64,000 nt of DNA from Chinchilla lanigera (Eukaryota > Chordata > Mammalia > Rodentia > Chinchillidae), in the NCBI RefSeq assembly GCF_000276665.1, contig NW_004955487.1, forward strand, positions 7,982,307 to 8,046,306, given 5' to 3'. Under the pieces are notes generated by a model. That model was not told the DNA's origin and did no database searches. It saw only the letters and a program-made list of their open reading frames with translations. Of the stretch, positions 24,346 to 35,881 are shown in pieces. Every line of letters starts with the position of its first letter. Within the stretch, counting starts at the first letter, position 1. The position numbers and the translations under genes are program-made.

Positions 24346-25089
24346 GAGATACCTTCATGCACCAAGCCTGGCTTTTATTAGGAATTAACTGAAATATTTG
24401 TTTGTTTTTTAAAGAGACTAGCAATAGTTATTACACTATGTGTAATTATCTTCAAAGTACTTACTCAGTACAAGACAGGAACCAAAAATATTTTTACAAA
24501 AATGAAACAGTTAATAACACAAAATTTCTTTACAATGAACTAAGATGAACTAGTAGTGTAAATGAAACAAATTAGCATATATATTGAAATATTTATAAAA
24601 GAACAGAATATGCAAATTTGGGAAGTATATGAACTTCTTCCTACTTTTGACTTACCCTTCTTCTGTAGACCACTACAATGTGAGCACCCTAAAAGTGTCT
24701 GTTTTGCTAATCTAAATCTTTTATATTCCAAGTTATAGATACACAATTAGCTATGGACATTGCTTATTGATTGAACCATTCAATAACAGTCTAAATAATC
24801 TTTGCTCACTCTGAAAAGAATTAGAAGCTCTTCTTAGGAAACACAGAGGTTCTGTACATACATTTAAAAATAAGAGAAGATTGCTAGTTTTATTTTCTAC
24901 TCTTGCTGGTCACTGCCCTAGACCAGCTATTTTATATACTGCAGTTCATTTAAACTTCAGTAAAACTCAGCCATCCAAGGGTTATCAGCTAAGGAAAGCT
25001 GATGTCTAGACAGTTTAAAAAAAAAAAAAAAAAAAAAACAGAAACAAAAGTACACACAAACTCACATGTATCACTGCTTTCCACTTTCT

Positions 25090-25123
<34 letters not shown>

Positions 25124-25714
25124 CTATTAAAATATCATTCTTGTTTTATACAATTGGCAGTGAAATGTAATTGATTAATAGACAAAAATATTCTCTTGAG
25201 GCATTTTCAGTCTCCCTAACAGATTAATAGTTAAGTGGAATTTCAATTGCATAAAATATTAAACTGTCCTGATTTCAAAGTCTTTCATAAGTTTTCTAAG
25301 TAACAGTGCAAGGCCTTGTAAAAGTGCAAGGTGAAAGTCAGGAGACTATTTCTTTTTACATCCTACTTAAACAGAACCCTAGGAATATATTTTCTGAAAT
25401 TAACTTATTTGTTACAATAGATAAACCTAGCATAGTTTAAAACACATATACTTTTAGTGTTGTTCAAATTTCTTCCTCATCAGTCAGAGCAGATTAGAAA
25501 TTGGGATCCAATTGAGCAAAATAGATCCAGTGTCTTTATACATATTAAGTAGAGGAAAATGAGGGAAAAATAAAGCCAAGAATAAAATGTTAAATCTGTA
25601 ATCAGTTGGCTTCATAGAATGATTAGAACCAAAAGTGTTCCAACTATTCAAGGAAATGATGTACTAGGAGTGAAGAAGCTGCTTTCAGTTTTTAATTAGT
25701 ATGCTATTGTGCTA
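24346..25714. other. No gene; poly-A run and (GT)n microsatellite
   Basis: A pure A run lies at 25018-25038. A (GT)n tract of about 15 units lies at 25091-25120. The rest is AT-rich, unassigned sequence. Confidence 0.6.
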
Positions 25715-25965
25715 TGTAGTGCATACATTCACTGTGCCAGAGGTGGTCACACACAGATCTCTTCTTGATTCTTCCTACTTGCCTTCCCCTCCTCTCCCTC
25801 CCATCTTGCTACTCAAGGTGCTCTTACTTTCCTTCAAAGAACCAGCTCTTTTATTTATTGACCCTTTCTATATTATTTGTGGTCTCAATTTCATTCTTCC
25901 CCCCTTGGTCTTTGTAGGGTTGTTTTCCTTCTCTTAGTTTCAGATTTTGATTGTTATTGTCTTTA
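25715..25965 (-). mobile_element. Antisense L1 fragments
   Basis: 'tccttcaaagaaccagctct tttatttattgacc' (25830-25863) and the following 'atttgtggtctcaatttcat' are the antisense of the L1 ORF2 segment between the endonuclease and RT domains. The C/T-rich part before it (25765-25805) resembles an antisense L1 3' UTR. The 78-codon plus frame is a shadow. Confidence 0.55.
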
Positions 25966-27698
25966 TAGATACTTGCAATGCATCATGAGCTTATTCCTTT
26001 GAATTGCTCATTTACAGCTGGATTTCTAAACCATATTCGCTACTCTCAGAAGCTCCAGTCCAGCCATCCAGCTTCTTTCCTCTCTTACCTCAGTTCCCTT
26101 GTCCATAGAATGTTACATATTACCTCTGATGCTTCTTTGGGTTTAATTTCCATGGCTTTTACACTGAGACCATAGCAGATATTTTACGGAGAACAACTAG
26201 TTTGAACAGTCTGGAGATGAGAGGTAAATGCGAAAAGTGTGAACTCTGCCTCGGCGTTCAGTTAACTTTGATAGAGTTGGCAATTATCATAGTTTAGGAA
26301 GGCTGACCTGATCTGAATGATAGCATTCATGCCCCTTGGGTGTGGTGAACCAGCCCAGAGGCTGGTGGGCTGTGAATGGTGGTCATGGACGGGTAGTATA
26401 GGAAAATAGATTTGGTTGCATCTCTGAGCCTATGGCCATTTCCTGCTTGGTTTGAATGAACAGGAATGGAAAACAGAAGCTGCAGTATGGTGACAGAGCA
26501 AGACATCAGGACATCAAGTCTTCTTACCACTGAACTGTAAGAGCTGGTAGATCTGGGACAAAGCCCATCACTTTTCTCAAGCTCAGTCTTATACACAAGG
26601 AGAAGTTGAGGATGATGGGCCGGAAGTCTCAGATGAGAAATAAGCATGCTCAAAGAAAGTAAACTGGAAGAAGTGACAGTCTGACTCCCATCCTCTTTGT
26701 AGCTCATCCTGCAACTTGAATATGGACAGGTGATCAGGATATTTACTCAAAGCTAAATTTACCCTGTCTCATATTCTTACTTTCCCAGCAACTCCTCAAA
26801 CTATGGCCTCAGTGTTTTAGAGAACATCTACTCTGCCCAAATTTATTAAACCCTACTTTATGCCATCTCATTTATCTGAACAAAGAAAGTTCTAATACAG
26901 GGTCTTTCTCTTTACACAAAGCCTAATGCACACCTTGAGTTAGTGCCCATCTGTCCCTACAGTGATGAGCTTACTGGTATCCATAACAGGAGACTGCATG
27001 TCTCCACGAACCTATTCACTTCCCTTCCCAGCAAGAATCAAGTCTTTTAACTCCATAGTCAAAGTAAATAATTTCCTTTGAAACACTTGCCTTTGTCTTC
27101 TTCCACTACCATTGTCTTTAACTGACATCCTCTGAACTCATCCATGACTAAAACATAGATCATTATTTTTCTTTCCTAGCTGGCCTTCATAATAGATGCA
27201 CTGATAAAATATATGTTTACCTCCCCTACGCTCATTTACAAACAAATGAAACATCTCACACTTTGCATGCTCTAATTCTACTGATTTTTTGCTTTTCTGG
27301 ATTATGGAAAAAAAAATTGCTTTGAGCTCAGTAAAAATCTCACTTCCTTCTCTCTGTGGATGGTTCCCATGGCTCTTTTCTTTAACCACCACATAGCATC
27401 ATCTCTGTTATTGCAAATCACCTTCCAAGAAATTCACAGGCAAAAACTCAGTTCAGGATAAATCCAAAGACTGTAATAGAAAATGCCCCCCACCAGTATA
27501 CTTCAGTTTCTTAGTTGCCCAGGTAATAGATCTTGTTCCAGATTCAGTTGCTTCTGTCTCTTAGAAATGATTGGTCACTGTGATGGATAACTGGTCACTA
27601 TGATACACATTGTATAAACCAATACCAAATTGACAAGCCATTCTGCCCCTTTACTTCCTGCTTGCTCATCCAATATAAATCTCAGACTACCAGAGATT
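25966..27698. other. No gene recognised
   Basis: The longest frame is 126 codons on the minus strand (26327-26707). It is rich in Ser and Leu, has no signal peptide, domain or motif I can name, and starts and ends without supporting signals. Confidence 0.5.
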
Positions 27699-27847
27699 GG
27701 GACCTGATATTCTAAGCTTTTTTTTTTTTTTTTTTTTTTTTTTGGTTTTTCTCCGGTACCGGGAACCGAACTCATGACCTTGTGCTTGCCAGGCAGGCGC
27801 TTTGCCGCTGAGCTAAATCCCCAGCCCCCTAGGGACCTGATATTCTA
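27699..27847 (-). mobile_element. Young ID-type SINE with 16-bp target-site duplication
   Basis: Read on the minus strand it starts 'ggggctggggatttagctca', has an intact A box (tagctcagcggcaaagcgcc) and B box (gagttcggttcccgg), and ends 'ggtaccggagaaaaacc' before a poly-A tail (plus-strand T run 27718-27743). The 16-bp word 'gggacctgatattcta' is identical at 27699-27714 and 27832-27847. The intact promoter boxes and perfect duplication mean a recent insertion. Confidence 0.95.
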
Positions 27848-27965
27848 GGAATGATCTCGAGCAGTGCCTGTCAACATAAATAAATCTGTCTCTAAATCCT
27901 AGGTGTCATTTCAGTGTGTCCACTTGCCATTGTATCTGGTGCATCAGCAGGAAAGACTGACCATG

Positions 27966-28400
27966 TTTTTTATTTTTTGTTTTAAAGAGAGTTGTACATG
28001 AGAAACAAACAAATAGAACAGTAGCAGCATACCAGTATCACAAACATAAACAAATCAAAGCAAGAATATTCAAAGTGATACAGAGTCTCAAGACAAAATA
28101 ATAAGAATCAACAGTGATTGTTACATTACATATTGCTATCCTCAACTACTCTTCTGTCATTGTCTTGGCCGTGGGGATGGAGTAAGGATCTCTCCAGGTC
28201 CTGACAGGAAGACATGCCCTCAAAATTTCTCGAGTCTCCTTGGAAGCCTGGAGGAGGATCCCTGGCTCCCTGCTCAAGTGGCTCACACCAGTCGCCAAAG
28301 GGATGACAGTGCAATCTGTCTGTCTGTCTGTCTACCTGCCTGCCTACCTGATTCCAGTACTGTCCCTGGGGCACCCCAGTTAGTCAGTCTCTCAGGCCTA
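27966..28400 (-). mobile_element. Possible retroposon 3' end, unidentified family
   Basis: The plus-strand start 'ttttttattttttgttttaa agag' looks like the antisense A-rich tail of a retroposon. The segment to about 28145 resembles the start of the insertion at 44323: both begin with a ttttaaagag word and both reach 'acatattg(c/t)tatc'. A (CTGT)n/(CCTG)n run lies at 28316-28348. An 82-codon minus-strand frame (28126-28374) spans the repeat and has no known domain. No target-site duplication was found. Confidence 0.35.
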
Positions 28401-29519
28401 CTCAGTTGGAGAAGAAAAAGCACTTGATCAACTCTTGTTAGTTAAGGCCGCCCTCAAGGGAAGGGTGGTTGGAATGTTTAACCTCTGAATGTCTGCTGCA
28501 TGAATGGGTGAGTGGCATGGACAATGTAAGTAGTAGGCTGCTCCATGCATGCACCAAGACTGGGAAGCAGTGGTCTTGGTGTCTGGTTGGACCCTCCCCT
28601 GCAGTTTTGTAGTGATTGACATGATGCAAGCCTCACACCCTCCTTAGCTAAGAAACACCTAAGTTCCCATGAGGGGGCATGGCCAGGTGGGAACCTGAAT
28701 GATCTGTCTCAGAGGGGCACCCACTCTTTGTCTGTTGTGCCATCATCCAAGGGTACATAACATACATTGTAGGGAGATAGAATTGGAACAAATTAGTTAA
28801 AAACCACAGTCTCTGACTGCAGGAAAAGGAGCTTTAATGGAATTAAAAATGAAACCAAGCAGCTCCTTGCACTGCAAAGAAGAAAAGAAAGGAACAAAAG
28901 GCCCATTTTTCCTGAGAATTCTGTCTTGGTACCCTCTTTGGCCACTGCAGTTGCATGCCCTACTCCTGACTCATCTTCTTCCAAACAATTGAACCAGTAT
29001 CAGTTCAATGCCTGCATTTGGCCACAGAGACCCCCCTGGAGATGTGCCTATGCTGGTCAGATAATATCATCTAATGCTCACCAGAGATGACTGTCAGGAA
29101 TACCTTCTGAGTTCCATATTTTGGTCAAGGATAATTGGACTGGCACCCCTGAAAAATAAGTTGCGACCTGTCAGGCCTGAATACGTAGGATAGACTGAAC
29201 TCTATCAAATTGGGCTCCCAAGAGCCCAGAGCCATTGCAAAAGTCAGGGGAAAACCTGTAACTTTCGTGGTAGAAAACAGAACAGAATTGTCTTCCTTCA
29301 AAATTTCCCTGTGAAAAAATTACCATCACTAGGGCAACTGGGACTCTTGCATCTGGCCCCTTCTGCCAGGCACAAACTTACAGCCTGGGAGGATATCTTC
29401 TTTGCACCAAGCCAGTCAGCCTCCCTCTACATTTTAACCCTGCACTTTCGCCCTGCACTTTCAACTTTGACTTTTTCCTGAAAAAAAGATAATGCCTGCA
29501 TTAGCATGAGACAGATAAC
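28401..29519. other. Unassigned, moderately GC-rich
   Basis: No feature could be established. The composition changes gradually into the retrovirus-like region to the right, so part of this may be its LTR or leader. No TG...CA-bounded LTR with a matching partner was seen. Confidence 0.35.
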
Positions 29520-30960
29520 CTCAGTCCTGAAGTTCTGAAGTCTCTCTTCCCAGAGATGTAAAGACTCACCTCTCGGTCTGGCCATCAATCATGCTGCCTC
29601 ACTGTCACCCCTATTGCTGTCAGATGTCACCAGAAACAAACAGGCATCCAGTCGTATGTCATCCTGGTAGACTCTTCATCACCTTTGGCAAGATCACCAG
29701 GTCCTGAGCATACACCATTTTTAAACTGTTCTAGATGTAAAAGGTGTTTTCCTCTGCTTGCAAGTTGCTCCCGTAAACTCCCTCAACTGGGCTAATCCTG
29801 AAATAAAAGGCCAGATTATTTTGACTCAATTGCAATAAGCTGTAAAAATTCTGCCACAGATTATTTTGACTCAATTGCAATAAGCTGTAAAAATTCTGCC
29901 ACTTTGACTCCATCCCTGTGTCCTGCATGGCAAGAAAGCCGTCCTAGTCATCAAAATAAAGTGATGAGGCTATGTAAGAGGCTCTCACATTCAGCCCAAG
30001 CCAGAAAAGCTTTATATTGTTCTGCCCAAGGACTCTGAGTCTGACCTGCCTCCTTACATTCATCAACCTCCAGCTGCTCAGCCAGCAGTGATGCCACCAC
30101 GGCCAGTTCTGTCCCCTGCACCACAGCCTCCTGCTCTACTGGCAGCAACTCCTTGTGATTCTGTTTAATGCTGAAGAATACTGCTGCATTTTAGATGGGG
30201 CTGAAGCCTGATTAAAGTCAAAAGGCCCTGCCACTGTGGTTGATCCTGATGCTTGGGTGCAACTAATCTGGGACTGTAATGAGACAGAGGTCGGTGAAGC
30301 ACTGCTCTACTGGCAGACCTCAAAGAGGCAGGCAAGAAGCCAACAAACAAGTTTAAAGTTATCGAAGTTACCAACTGGAGCCCAGTGAGAAGAAATTCTG
30401 CCAAATCAGATCCTGTAAGATTGATGGACACTTTACCAAACATGAATTCATGTACATGTTTGAGTACCCTACATCCCTCCTGGGACATGACCAGCCGTTC
30501 CTATACTCAGGTCCACTGTCCTAGATGTGATATTGACTCTGACTGTACCGAGGGAAGAAGAATAATGGCTACATCAGCCTCAAATGCCTGACAATCATCA
30601 CCCTGAAATTCTGAGATACTCATTTCCAGAAGTATGGATGAAGGACTCACCCCTAGGGTTTGCTATCAATCATGCCCCTTTGGTAATCAAGCTCTTGCCC
30701 AAGGCTACCCCACCTGCATCAAACAGTGCACCTCTCCTGCCTATAAAGCCAGTTCAAGACCTCCAAGCTGCCAACACCACTACAATTGCCCTCCATGTAT
30801 ATAACCTCAATCTTCTGCCACACACAGCCTACTGGTACACCTGCCTGGAGCTAAGAATGCCTTCTTCTGCTTTTGATTGGCTCCTGTCAGTCAGCCCCTC
30901 TTTGCCTTTAAATGGAAAGGCCCCAGTTCTGGACTTAAAAGCCAATTGACCTGGACTCAA
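29520..30960 (+). pseudogene. Possible endogenous-retrovirus relic, family unknown
   Basis: The sense-strand composition is C-rich, with long but broken frames. A frame near 29985-30160 is proline-rich with a DLPPY word, like the late-domain part of a gag protein. A 121-codon frame lies at 30584-30949. The short coding-like segment KDSPLGxAINHA appears twice, at 29560-29595 and 30641-30676, and the codon differences between them are nearly all silent. No protease, polymerase or paired LTRs were identified. It is decayed, with stops and frameshifts between the pieces, so it has no plausible function as it stands. An ordinary retrocopy is an alternative. Confidence 0.3.
29812..29901. repeat. 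Perfect 45-bp tandem duplication
   Basis: The unit beginning 'cagattattttgactcaatt' and ending 'aaaattctgcca' occurs at 29812-29856 and again, identically, at 29857-29901. Confidence 0.97.
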
Positions 30961-31011
30961 CCTCCCCAAGGTTCAAAATTTATTTCCTCTTTGAAAAAGC
31001 ACTTCTGATTA

Positions 31012-31135
31012 TTTTTTATTTCAGGGCATGATATTGCTAAGATGCAAAGTTTCCTAGGCTGGGCTTGAACTTATCCTACTGCTTCGGCTTTCCAGAGTAC
31101 TGGCATGATAGGTATGCATAACCATGCCTGACCCA
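31012..31135 (-). mobile_element. B1 SINE, old
   Basis: 'ctaggctgggcttgaactta tcctactgcttcggc' and 'ggtatgcataaccatgcctg' are the antisense of the 7SL-derived B1 consensus. The 116-codon frame beyond it (31054-31404, minus) is not supported as a gene. The gap 31136-31519 holds nothing recognised. Confidence 0.7.
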
Positions 31136-31519
31136 GTCCAATTTCTTCTTACCACCAAGACCTGCAAACTGAAGACACTACATCTCCCACCCCATACATC
31201 CAGCACAAAACAATAAGAAAAAGAGTCATAGAATGATAGGTACTGTTGTTTAAAGGGAAGATGGAAAGTGTGCAGTGTTTGTTGGCCTAAAATAATGCAA
31301 TGTCCCGATGGGAACCTGTTCCCACTTCCCCCGTGAAGCACTGACTCTTCTCCCTGATAGCTCATCTCTCTACTCCCGGGGCTCTTGGTTCTGCTCTGAG
31401 TCATTTCTCCTTTCTATAACAAATGAGGTGTGATGTTTTTCTTTCCATCGGACATGGTCGAAAATACATTATAAGACTGTAAAATAAGGCTCACACAGAA
31501 TAGGCATATTAGCTGATGG

Positions 31520-31690
31520 CAACACTTGAATAAATTTCCTTCAAAAATCCTTGTGTTGAAGCCTCAGAATTCAGAATGTGACCTTATTTGGAAACAAGTT
31601 AATTGCAGTCATAATTTAGAGCAGGTCACACCTCAGTATAGTGCATTCCAAATGCAATATGATGAGTGTTCTTATGTAACAGATTATGTT
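31520..31690 (+). mobile_element. MaLR LTR fragment (MLT1-like)
   Basis: 'cttgtgttgaagcctcagaa' followed by 'cagaatgtgaccttatttgg aaac' and 'gtcacacctcagtatag' matches the 5' portion of an MLT1-type LTR. It is truncated on the right. Confidence 0.6.
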
Positions 31691-34079
31691 TTTCTGCAAA
31701 AGATAGTGTAAATAAAGTGAGCAAGAAAAGCCAAAAACTTGAAGGAAGTATTTAATAAATCATATTTACAGTGACATAGTAAAGGAATATTATCCAAAAT
31801 ATTCAAAATAGACAACATTAAATTATGAATGCAAATAGCAAAATTAAAAATAGTCACAAGACCTAAACATACCCCTGCCATAAAAAAGACACACAGACAG
31901 CAAGAAAGTATACAAAAAGATGTTCTGTAGCATGTGTTACTGGGGAACTTCAAAGCAAAATATGACATAATCTTGCACATTTCTTATAATGATTAAAATC
32001 TCAGGAGAAGCATGACTGATAAAATTAGTTTCTCTAATACCAGTGAAAATATACAGAAATAGAACATTCCTTTGTTTTGATTTATTCCTTAAAATTTGCA
32101 TTTTTACATTTAATAATGGAAATGAAATTGATTGATTGTTTCAGATCATAAATATTGGTTGATATTTTTCTTCTCCTTAAAAATACTTACCTGAATTACT
32201 GCTATAAATCTGGTGTTTTGAGAATAATGTTTTGTTTCATGGTAGAATACTTACTCTAATTTAGATTTTAAAACTATAAACAGCTTAAATACATGAATGA
32301 ATGCAAAGCCATGCTCAATTGTAGCAAGGGTGATTAAGCATTGAAAATTAATGACTTCTCATCCATTTAGAGTAAAATTCCAAATACTGTATACCAGAGG
32401 CCACATAGCTGCATGATTGAATGCCTCTGAGCCTCTTTGTCCATCCATGCCCCTTGCCATTGAAGACACAGATTCTCTCATGTTTTAATTCATGCTAATT
32501 CAGTTCCTGCTAAGTTTCTTTTTCCTTATCCAGAACATTTATTTCTTTCATGTCTTGATCATTATTTCTCTAAGATATCTGCAAGAGTTCCTTTCCTACT
32601 ACCTTTAGATCTTCAGTATGTTATTAAGTATTCCATTTTCCCACAGAATTTCTCTAACAATCCTATCTCACGGGGTGACTGTCTCTTCCTGTGACCCCAC
32701 CTTAAGCTTACTTAAAAGGCATCAGTCACTCTATCACATTATATTGTAAATTAACCTGTGGATCTTATGACTTGCATCTCCTCTCTGCTGTAAATATAGT
32801 TTGAATCAATTCTTCACGCTGTATATGTCACATACTGAGAAATAATGTTTGATGTTCAATAAGTATGTTATAAGCTAATTTGATAAAAATAGTCTCCTTA
32901 CTATAACCCCACTGTACATGGATTTTCATGCCTCAAAATCTTTAAAAAGTATTTCAACCTCATTTTCTTTAACAGACTTCTTTCTCTGGAGCTCTGTTGG
33001 ATAGTGATTTTAGAGCATATACCCTGAATTAGAGCTACTGTAATGGAAGGTCTATATTAAATTAAAATATATTCATTGTCTACTATGGGCCAATCGCTGT
33101 GAATTAAATCTTATGTTTAAGCATTTTAGATTTCACAGCCACATTTTCCTTGCATTCTACATTCTTATAAGCAAAGAGATTTAAAACAAAAATACATGAA
33201 AAAAATCCTAAATGATTACTTCAGAATATCCTTCCTTCCATCAGGTCCTCTCTCTTGCTGTATTTAATTGCATTGAGTTCTGTGTCTTCCATCTAACATT
33301 GGGATTAGTTTCAAAGATTACCTTGCAGCTCTTGGAAAACTTCAATAGAGCTACTTGGGCTTTGTGAAATGGCCCTTGTCTTTTCTGATTTTGCTTAATA
33401 TTTTTTACTCTTTTTTTTTTGGATGCTTTATTATTTTTTCTTAATATAAGACTGCCAATGATTGCTTACATGGTCTACTTTCTAGGACTCCTCCCCAGAG
33501 ATACATCCAACTCTAGCAATTATAGTCTCCTGTAGATTGAAACCAGGTCATTGTGACTTCTAAAACTCCCCTGTAAATTAGGGCTAAATTGGCATTGCTT
33601 GAAGTTCCAAAGGACTTTTTAATGAATTGAGTACAGCACACTCAAAACTGAGTCCTATTTCTTCTCTTCTTTTATGAATTCAGTTCTGGCTCAGTGTGGT
33701 GCTATGCAATAGTAAAGGAATCCAGAAAGTAACTTTGGAATAGAAATATCTAACTCTACAAGTAGGTTCATACAGGCACAAAAAGTACTCTCTAAAAATA
33801 AGTTGACACCAGAAACAAAACAAAACAAAACATAAAGGGCCTCAGAGCTAAGACATTGCCAGGAGCTTTCCAGACTGCCAAACTGAAGTAAATGTTACAA
33901 TGAAGTGAGTCAGACAAACAGGTTGCTTTCTCTGCGCATCTAAAAGTTGCATGTGCACTCTTACTCTGTAGCCTATGAAGTGTGTAATAGCATTATGTCT
34001 ATGAAAACAAACAAATACCTTAAATTAAGAAACTTTCTAATTTAAAAATGTAAATGATTATCTGAGATTCTACAAATCA
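31691..34079. other. No gene recognised
   Basis: AT-rich. A poly-T run lies at 33411-33420. A short (AAAAC)n run lies at 33814-33831. Nothing else could be assigned. Confidence 0.5.
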
Positions 34080-35881
34080 TAGCTGGAAATTTTTGCAGGT
34101 GGGGGGTCCTGACTGGGCATCAGTGGGTGTTAGCTGATCAAGGTCATGGCTGGTGAAGGGTACAGTGTCTGTTGTTATCTCTTAAAATAAGACAGTTAAA
34201 GCTTTCACATCAATTGAGCCTTGCTTTCCCAAGAGATTTCTTTGCAAGCTGCAATTCTTTTGCTAGCATTTTATCCACAGCAGAGCTCCATTTAAATTAG
34301 CGTCAGTCCTCTCAGATTCTACCTCTGCTTTAGCAACTGTTTCTATAATATTTTCAAAGCCTTATAGTTATTTCTACAATGTTCATATTGTTTTTACCAG
34401 CCTTAACTTGCATCTGCAGAAATTACTTCCTTTGCTCATATATAACTCGCAATTTCTGATGCATTCGCAAAATTGCAGCAATTAAGTCACCTCTTTAGAT
34501 TCCACCTCTGCTTCTGCTTCTCTTACTTCTTCGACCACATTTGCAAGATCTTCCTCCACTAGACTCTGAGGCCCCCTCAACCACCCACAGGAGTTGAATC
34601 AACTGCTCCAGACTTCTGTTCAAGTTGATATTTTGACCTCCTCTAATGAATCACTCATGTTCTTAATTGTATCTAGAAGAGTAAATAATTTCCATATGCT
34701 TTCCCATGTACTTTCCCCTCACCCATCAGAGGAATTATTGTCTATGGCAGAGACAGCCTTATGAAATTCACTTCATAAGTAATATGATTTAAAAGGCAAA
34801 ATTACTACATGGTCCTTGGGCAGCATAATGGATGTTAGCAGATGTGAAATCTATATTCAACTCATGAGATATTCCCATCAGAGCTCTTGGGTGACCAGGT
34901 ACAGCAGTAATGTTTTGAAAGAACTCTCTCTGAAATGTATCATGCTTGTGAAAAACCAGTAGGATTTCCAGAACACTAAAGAAGCATTGAATTCATTTTA
35001 AAGTCACCAGCTGCCTTAGTCCCTACCAAGAGACCTTGCCAGTCCTATGAAACTTGAAACCAGGCTTTGAGTTTTCTTCAGCTACAGAAGTTTTAGATGG
35101 CATCTTCTTCCAATGATAGGACTTTCTTATCTGCACCAAACGTCTTTTGTGTAGCATCACCAATTCATTTTTTGTCTTAAATATGTCTTCTAAACAACTG
35201 TTATGTTTCAGAAATGGCTTCCTTCTTTAAGCTGCATTAATTCTGCTAGTTTCAGACTCTGCTTCTACTAAAGCTCACTCCATGACAGCAATAAAGCAGT
35301 GCCCTTCTTTTCATTTTTGTATTCACTGAAGTTTCTTCAAGAACTTTCCCTTTCCACTTGCAACCTGCTTGGGGCAAGAGAATGCCTTTTAGTCTCTGTT
35401 AGCTTTCAACACGTCTTCCTTCCTTACTTTAATTATGTTTAGCCCTTGATTTAAAGTGAGAAAGGGGCAACTCACTCTCTGACTTTGGCCTTTCTGGGAT
35501 TATCTACTGGCCTACTTCACTACTGTGTCTTAGGGAATAGAGGCAAAGGAAAGGAGAGAATAGGAGAATGGCTGTGGGGAATCAGAACCACGTGATCCTC
35601 ATCAATTAATTGTGCCATCTTCCATGGGCAGGTTCTGTGCCCCAAAACATTAGTCCACCAAAAAAGAATAATACAGGTCACCGTAAAGTGAACAATAATG
35701 ATGATGAAAAAGTTTGAAACATCCTTGCCACAATGTAACACACAGACACAAAGTAAACACAAGCTTTTTAAAATATGGCACTGGTTTACTTGCTCAAGGA
35801 AGAATTGCCACAACCTTTAATTTGTAAAAAAGTTCCTGTCAAGTGCAGTAAAACAAAGAACAGTAAGACAGGGTGTTCCTG
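34080..35881 (-). pseudogene. Tigger1-type (pogo superfamily) DNA transposon relic
   Basis: The plus strand reads as antisense Tigger1 along 1.8 kb. Landmarks in order are 'gctgatcaaggtcatggctg', 'agcattttatccacag', 'gttgatattttgacctcctc', 'tcagagctcttgggtgacca ggt', 'gatggcatcttcttccaatg', 'actgtgtcttagggaatag', 'tgatgatgaaaaagtttgaa' and 'aacctttaatttgtaaaaaa'. The outer end at 35851-35881 (aaaacaaagaacagtaagac agggtgttcctg) is the decayed terminal inverted repeat. The transposase frame is broken many times, so neither the helix-turn-helix nor the DDE domain is intact. The partner end left of 34080 is missing. A 97-codon frame at 35520-35813 lies in the non-coding part. Confidence 0.9.

Noticed and set aside
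26327..26707. 126-codon minus-strand frame, longest without N
   Set aside because: No domain, no start context, no splice or poly-A evidence. Length is within chance for 64 kb on six frames.
27715..27831. tRNA-like A and B boxes
   Set aside because: The tRNA-like head belongs to an ID SINE with tail and target-site duplications. It is not a tRNA gene. The same holds for the other ID copies.
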